This document shows, one piece after another, positions 62,801 to 64,000 of a stretch of DNA of 64,000 nt. Location: assembly GCA_027563935.2 (NCBI GenBank), contig CM050449.1:14460501-14524500 (forward strand), read 5' to 3'. Position 1 is the first letter of the stretch; every line of letters begins with the position of its first letter. Origin of the DNA: Costus lasius (lineage: Eukaryota; Streptophyta; Magnoliopsida; Zingiberales; Costaceae). The notes beneath the pieces were generated by a model that saw only the letters and a program-made list of their open reading frames with translations, was not told the origin of the DNA and made no database searches. The position numbers were made by a program, and so were the translations under genes.

Positions 62801-63994
62801 GTGTTTCCCCTTTTCTTGACTTGTTGTCATCACAGGACCAGATCGAAAAAGAAGGCAAGAACTTGGCTTGCTTTCCTTTGCCCAACTGTCGGGCAAAGAA
62901 GCATGACTCAGGCAGAAGCATAAGCCGTTGGCGGAAGCACAGGACATCGGCAGCTTCATCTACCTCTAACTTGCTACCAGGTAAAATTCTGCATGTATTG
63001 CTGCCTGCCTGCCTGCCTCCCACTTTTATACTCATCGCTTTCAAATCCTGCTGGTGTAAGTGTAACGTCAGATCATGGAGAGGCTTGCAGAATACAACTA
63101 CCTCGTGGTCATGAAGGTGCACGCCCATAGACGTAGTCACAAGGACTATGTTGTGCGCCACACTTCCTTTATTATTATATTCTTCTTTTACCATACAAAA
63201 CTAGCCTGATTAGTTATTTGAGTGAGTTTCTTCAAACTCTAGACATTCTCTTCTCTCTCATCTCCTCTTCAAACCCTAATCATAGCCCCCATCTTTGTAG
63301 CCACCCTATGCAGCAACCCCATAGCATGGTCAACATAATATTCTTTGCACCAAGGTTCCCACTTCCCTGCCCGCTACAGCATCTGCAACCTTCTTACCAA
63401 ATGAAAGGGATAGCGTGGTCACCAAAATATTCTTCTCCTTCATTAACCCTACGGCTTGCCTTTTGCTATCCTCCACATTGCCGTCCTCCCTTCTACCTAC
63501 AGCTCATGCTACTATTAAATCAGGTAATGTACATTTATGTGGTTTAAGATATTCACATTCAACACATGCATGTCATATAACGCCAATATCTTATCAGTGA
63601 AATATGCAACTTGATATTGCCAATTTTGTGCTAAAAAATTAAATTGATTTTATAATGTATTACTATCAATAGAAGATGTACCACTTACGGAAAAGAAAAT
63701 CTTGAATACAGAATCACATCATTTAATTTTTAATTGAAATGCAAATCATATTAGGATTTAGGAGACAGAATAACTCCTTTTAAGTGGAAAAAAAAATAAA
63801 GATTTACATTAAACACAAATGATAACATGTCTTCTCAAGGCATGAACAGAAAAGTGGAAATAATGTAGAGATGAGAACGAATGTCTATTTATCAACTGAC
63901 AATACCAGAAGAAATTCTTACCTTGAAATCACCACTGTCATCAAGCTCACTGAATATCAGTTCAAAATCTTCTTTTGAAATCTTTGGCAAGGAC
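27170..63994 (-). CDS. TPC1: Two-pore cation channel TPC1, C-terminal half (5' end outside the window)
   Basis: TPC1 is the voltage- and calcium-gated cation channel of the plant vacuole membrane. Thirteen exons are visible: 63994-63922, 60745-60680, 60550-60407, 59391-59334, 38817-38710, 37191-37128, 35261-35093, 34252-34188, 34010-33920, 31959-31873, 31433-31360, 27379-27342, 27257-27170. In order they encode the second EF-hand ([15 protein letters not shown]), S7, the second voltage-sensor domain with S10 charges ([15 protein letters not shown]), S11, the pore ([15 protein letters not shown]), filter (LLVMGNWQ), S12 and the tail ([16 protein letters not shown]). The first ten exons join in perfect phase. 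Exon 31433-31360 breaks the frame: as written it reads ...MELESTLTSRRK and the frame hits TGA at the start of the last exon. One extra base in the GGG run at 31379-31381 would restore phase for all later exons. Glu stands where a hydrophobic residue is usual in CSLG(V/I)Q. Introns are huge; one is 20.5 kb and full of transposons. Confidence 0.93.
27591..27763. repeat. Tandem duplication, two copies of about 87 bp
   Basis: The unit beginning GGGTATAGCTAAGTGTGGCT and ending CTAGCGTACTACC occurs twice head to tail, with only two or three differences. A partial third copy of the preceding word (CTTTTGAGTTGGGTATAGC) lies just upstream, at about 27549. It is located in the penultimate TPC1 intron. 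Confidence 0.9.
28030..28620. repeat. Degenerate tandem repeat
   Basis: The words AAAATGACTTA, ATAAATATT and GAATAATTATTGGCC recur in the same order about five times with a loose period near 110-130 bp. The copies are strongly diverged. It lies in a TPC1 intron. Confidence 0.5.
28925..29166. mobile_element. MITE with 48-bp inverted ends and internal duplication
   Basis: From 28966 the sequence GGCCGTTTCTTTGGACAG... through AAGAAAAGAAAACAC is matched in inverted form by 29118-29166, which ends AAAGAAACAGGGCC. This is a terminal inverted repeat of about 48 bp with very few mismatches. Inside, a second copy of the left end begins at about 29073, and a 43-bp direct repeat (TTTGTTTGACCTTACTAGG...) precedes both left ends (28925 and 29031). 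It looks like a MITE whose left part was duplicated together with its flank. Confidence 0.7.
29470..29890. repeat. Minisatellite of about 60-bp units
   Basis: Roughly seven imperfect units, each with ATTTTGATTTATTTCAAAG, then TTTACTCTCCATC, then AATTCAAAAACATAAAAAGA. Unit length varies because of internal deletions. It lies in the TPC1 intron between 27380 and 31359, and a pyrimidine-rich stretch (about 29925-30235) follows it. Confidence 0.7.
32130..33430 (+). mobile_element. Decayed LTR-retrotransposon remnant, copia-like
   Basis: At 32140-32170 the words AATTTAGTCCCACATCGGCT resemble the promoter part of many plant copia LTRs. A CT-rich stretch, a TTGTATCTTATTGAG word and a long series of broken frames follow, with gag-like words such as SILSGN and [12 protein letters not shown]. 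No paired LTR or intact domain is seen. It lies in a TPC1 intron. Confidence 0.3.
35735..35900. repeat. Dispersed repeat with (TA)n core, related to 30880-31085
   Basis: GGTATCAATGGTACCAGTCGATATC, then about 28 TA units (35790-35847), then ACCGAGTACTGACACCGGTCC. A similar series of words (TACTGGTCTATAC, ACCGACCCAAGG, CCGGTTTGAACC) occurs at 30880-31085, also around an AT-rich core. Both lie in TPC1 introns. They look like copies of one small AT-centred MITE, but I could not define ends. Confidence 0.4.
39759..40084 (+). repeat. 5' LTR of the gypsy element
   Basis: 326 bp, TG...CA ends. It contains a GTATTTATATGGGG box (about 39952-39965) as a candidate TATA box and an iterated GGGTGTGAGG purine tract. 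It is 31 bp longer than the 3' LTR, mainly from extra units in that tract. Confidence 0.95.
40087..40106 (+). other. Primer binding site, tRNA-Tyr-like
   Basis: TGGTCCGACTTGCCGGATTC starts two bases after the LTR. It is complementary, with about two mismatches, to the 3' end of plant tRNA-Tyr as I recall it (...CCGGUAGGUCGGACCA). The related element at 54108 has an even closer match. Confidence 0.6.
40133..42319 (+). pseudogene. gypsy gag, zinc finger and protease region
   Basis: The ATG at 40133 starts a coiled-coil-like N-terminus with [17 protein letters not shown] at 40571-40573 interrupts the frame, which continues in the same phase to 42319. The capsid-type gag domain is at about 40700-41160 ([14 protein letters not shown]). 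A CCHC-like zinc knuckle [14 protein letters not shown] is at about 41503-41544. The aspartic protease motif [10 protein letters not shown] is at about 41728. The frame ends by a frameshift between protease and reverse transcriptase, near 42300. Confidence 0.9.
42320..43969 (+). pseudogene. gypsy reverse transcriptase, RNase H and integrase N-terminus
   Basis: Reverse transcriptase runs from about 42350 ([19 protein letters not shown]), with a second frameshift near 42535 and the catalytic [10 protein letters not shown] near 42740. RNase H starts near 43160 ([16 protein letters not shown]). A TAG at 43400-43402 interrupts the frame just after [10 protein letters not shown]. The integrase HHCC zinc-binding domain is at about 43735-43885 (CDVCQRQK). 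The frame is then cut by the 5.0-kb insertion exactly after the integrase word MDFITGL. Confidence 0.9.
44430..44935. repeat. 12-unit tandem array, 38-46 bp units
   Basis: Units centre on CGGCCTTGCGGCGTG(T/C)TGGATAATTTG followed by a variable AT-rich tail. Twelve copies are counted, at about 44439, 44478, 44518, 44560, 44602, 44645, 44688, 44727, 44771, 44814, 44852 and 44895. The array is bracketed by two imperfect copies of a 75-bp segment containing GTCGACGTACGC or ATCGACGTACGC (about 44320 and 44969). Confidence 0.9.
47759..47848. repeat. Left copy of the direct repeat bracketing the NAP1 retrocopy
   Basis: CTTCCCCTC(A)AACATA then CATCTGAATGCTTGAAGTAT and GAGGTTTATTACTATTTTTT, ending AGAGAAATAGGT. 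The right copy is at 48674-48765 with few differences. Confidence 0.85.
47850..48672 (-). pseudogene. Intronless NAP1 (nucleosome assembly protein 1) retrocopy
   Basis: Read on the minus strand, the segment follows NAP1, a histone H2A/H2B chaperone, without any intron. It begins at [20 protein letters not shown], continues through the NAP core ([28 protein letters not shown]) and ends with the acidic tail ([10 protein letters not shown]) and a TAA at 47850-47852. A missing T after EAKF breaks the frame at about 48583, and further breaks follow. Absence of introns indicates reverse transcription of an mRNA. Only the first part of the protein is missing. It is bracketed by a 90-bp direct repeat and lies wholly within the 5.0-kb insertion, so it was carried there by the element. 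Confidence 0.85.
48674..48765. repeat. Right copy of the direct repeat bracketing the NAP1 retrocopy
   Basis: Matches 47759-47848: CTTCCCCTC(G)AACATA, CATCTGAATGCTTGAAGTAT and GAGGTTTATTACTATTTTTC, ending GGGAGAAATAGGT. The NAP1 retrocopy fills the interval between the two copies almost exactly. Confidence 0.85.
48991..50148 (+). pseudogene. gypsy integrase core and chromodomain
   Basis: Continues the integrase in phase with the part left of the insertion. The catalytic core is seen in [21 protein letters not shown] and [10 protein letters not shown]. The C-terminal part ([11 protein letters not shown]) is followed by a chromodomain-like segment with [17 protein letters not shown] at about 49910-49965. 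The frame has no stop before the 3' LTR and terminates about 36 codons inside it, at 50146-50148. It is open as it stands, but it cannot be expressed as part of the element because of the upstream breaks. Confidence 0.9.
50040..50334 (+). repeat. 3' LTR of the gypsy element
   Basis: 295 bp, starting TGATACGGACC directly after the purine tract GGGTGGAGGGAGATC and ending CCTATCA. It is nearly identical to the 5' LTR apart from the shorter purine repeat and a few point changes. Confidence 0.95.
51678..52074 (+). mobile_element. TRIM-type small LTR element
   Basis: Two direct repeats of about 130 bp (from 51678 and from about 51932) share GCTGTGTAGCTT / ACTGTGTAGCTT, ATAACCCTAATGAAACATT and GAGCTTGAGTTTT or AAGCTTGAGTTTT. 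The first is followed by TGGTATCAAAGCAG (51810), a primer site like that for initiator tRNA-Met. The element starts TGTTGTCG, ends CTCCAACA and is flanked by the perfect 5-bp duplication AAATT (51673-51677 and 52075-52079). At 397 bp it is a terminal-repeat retrotransposon in miniature. The 5' LTR has lost its last dozen bases. Confidence 0.85.
53740..54107 (+). pseudogene. Ty1/copia reverse transcriptase remnant, left piece
   Basis: Reading-frame fragments such as [20 protein letters not shown] and [13 protein letters not shown] match the copia reverse transcriptase region after the catalytic YVDD. The DNA at about 53810-54000 is a diverged copy of that at 56800-56990, on the other side of the gag-only element. 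Confidence 0.6.
54108..54322 (+). repeat. 5' LTR of the gag-only element
   Basis: Starts TGTTACGGACCC and ends GGATCGTATCA. It has a good TATA box, TATAAATA, at about 54195-54202, and a small inverted repeat GGGTTAGTATGTTATACCC. A primer site TGGTCCGACCTACTGGATTC follows at 54324-54343. Confidence 0.95.
54345..55085 (+). other. GC-rich extra leader of the gag-only element, origin unknown
   Basis: About 740 bp between primer site and gag start, against about 30 bp in the related full-length element. It is GC-rich, without an intact long frame that I recognise, and ends in an A/G-rich run (54990-55030). It may be captured host DNA. I could not identify a source. Confidence 0.5.
55089..56298 (+). 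pseudogene. gag of the gag-only element
   Basis: The ATG at 55089 begins a coiled-coil N-terminus ([20 protein letters not shown]) that matches the gypsy element's gag. A frameshift between about 55300 and 55437 moves the rest into another frame. From about 55590 the capsid-like domain is intact ([32 protein letters not shown]) and ends at 56298. The LTR gag is about two-thirds identical by eye to that at 40700-41160. Confidence 0.85.
56582..56796 (+). repeat. 3' LTR of the gag-only element
   Basis: 215 bp, same length as the 5' LTR with about a dozen differences. It starts TGCTACGGACC after the purine tract AGGGAGGGAGGATC. The last base pair is changed from CA to TA. Confidence 0.95.
56797..57099 (+). 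pseudogene. Ty1/copia reverse transcriptase remnant, middle piece
   Basis: Contains [14 protein letters not shown] and the following copia words (QRR, TYLGL, the NP...LPG region), with many stops. It continues across the inserted Harbinger-like element to 58282. Confidence 0.6.
57100..58281. mobile_element. PIF/Harbinger-like element, copy 3, with captured host gene fragment
   Basis: Flanked by TTA (57097-57099 and 58282-58284). The left end is AGGGTCTGTATACCAGG; the reverse complement of the right end is GGCCTTGTTTACTAGG. Near the left end are CGAGGGAAAAATCCCTCG and TCCGTCCAATTCGGGCGGA, the subterminal motif shared with copies 1 and 2. The interior is GC-rich. A 410-bp stretch on the minus strand is a piece of a nodulin-like MFS gene. 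It interrupts a copia reverse transcriptase, whose two halves lie at either end, so its limits are supported independently. Confidence 0.65.
57659..58069 (-). pseudogene. Captured fragment of a nodulin-like MFS transporter
   Basis: A 136-codon open frame reads [20 protein letters not shown], then [40 protein letters not shown] and [20 protein letters not shown]. This is one membrane-spanning part of a plant nodulin-like (NFD4-type) major facilitator. The rest of the transporter is absent, and the ends grade into GC-rich element sequence. The frame is still open, with conservative differences, so capture may be recent. No sign shows that it is translated. Confidence 0.75.
58282..59040 (+). pseudogene. 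Ty1/copia remnant, RNase H side and probable 3' LTR
   Basis: Begins [16 protein letters not shown] and continues with broken frames resembling copia sequence after the reverse transcriptase ([20 protein letters not shown]). Around 58905-59035, GGGGGCATATTAGAGTTCG and TAATTTAGTCCCATATGGGC resemble a copia polypurine tract and LTR. No matching 5' LTR was found. Confidence 0.5.
61624..61985. mobile_element. Mutator-like foldback MITE with long hairpin
   Basis: The left end GAAAAAATTTTCTGGGCAG matches the reverse complement of the right end, GAAAAATTTCCTGGGCAG. The flanks are AGTGGGGAG and AGTGGGGGAG, a 9-10-bp duplication with one indel, the size typical of Mutator-like elements. The core (61674-61922) is a hairpin with arms of about 115 bp and a loop of about a dozen bases, with few mismatches. 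It contains repeated ATCGTGGAT and ATATCCACGAT words. It lies in the TPC1 intron between the two exons encoding EF-hand 2. Confidence 0.7.
62083..62822. repeat. Imperfect duplication of a 300-420-bp unit
   Basis: Two successive segments share the same order of words: CC(A)GTCCAAGCA or CCAATCCAAGCA, an A/G-rich run, GAGCGGAGGCGGA or GAGTGGAGGCGGA, and finally CATCCTCTTATTCCTTGTGT. The second copy is shorter. It is located in a TPC1 intron; no coding potential is recognised. Confidence 0.55.
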
Positions 63995-64000
63995 CTAAAA

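Overview
This window is nuclear DNA from a flowering plant. The genes are split by GT-AG introns and their exons join in phase, the proteins are plant proteins, and the spacers hold plant transposons (hAT, PIF/Harbinger-like, Mutator-like, Ty1/copia, Ty3/gypsy, a TRIM). The protein N-termini and GC-rich first exons look monocot to me, but I cannot name the species. Exon boundaries were worked out by hand from splice sites, phase and recalled protein families, without any database search.

Layout. 1-3.2 kb: AT-rich sequence and a PIF/Harbinger-like element (1698-2928) carrying a nested hAT MITE. 3.2-12.3 kb, plus strand: an alpha/beta-hydrolase (lipase-like) gene with a long intron in its 5' UTR and eight coding exons. 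12.3-14.7 kb: AT-rich spacer between two convergent genes. 14.7-19.0 kb, minus strand: a nine-exon gene for a 358-residue predicted seven-helix membrane protein. 19.0-21.4 kb: divergent spacer with a complete hAT MITE (8-bp duplication) and a second PIF/Harbinger-like element. 21.4-25.9 kb, plus strand: RPN7, a lid subunit of the 26S proteasome, complete except for one in-frame TGA and a two-codon gap. 27.2 kb to beyond the right edge, minus strand: the C-terminal half of the vacuolar two-pore channel TPC1, 13 exons spread over 37 kb. Its reading frame breaks by one base near the 3' end.

Most of 38.8-59.3 kb is a single 20.5-kb TPC1 intron filled by nested insertions. A 10.6-kb Ty3/gypsy element (39759-50334, duplication GTTTC) is itself split by a 5.0-kb TG...CA insertion (43970-48985, duplication GACTG). 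That insertion looks like one giant LTR and carries an intronless NAP1 retrocopy and a 12-unit tandem array. A TRIM (51678-52074, duplication AAATT) follows, then a gag-only LTR element (54108-56796, duplication GACTC) related to the big gypsy element. Last comes a third PIF/Harbinger-like element (57100-58281) that has captured part of a nodulin-like MFS transporter gene. The last two sit in a decayed Ty1/copia element. A further TPC1 intron (60746-63921) holds a long foldback element.

The four host genes have unrelated housekeeping roles (lipid or ester hydrolysis, a membrane protein, proteasome assembly, vacuolar cation release), and nothing shows that they act together. I did not find a new biological system. 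The points most worth checking are the two single-base lesions in RPN7 and TPC1, the host sequences captured inside elements (NAP1, nodulin-like MFS), and the tRNA-Tyr-like primer site shared by the two gypsy elements.
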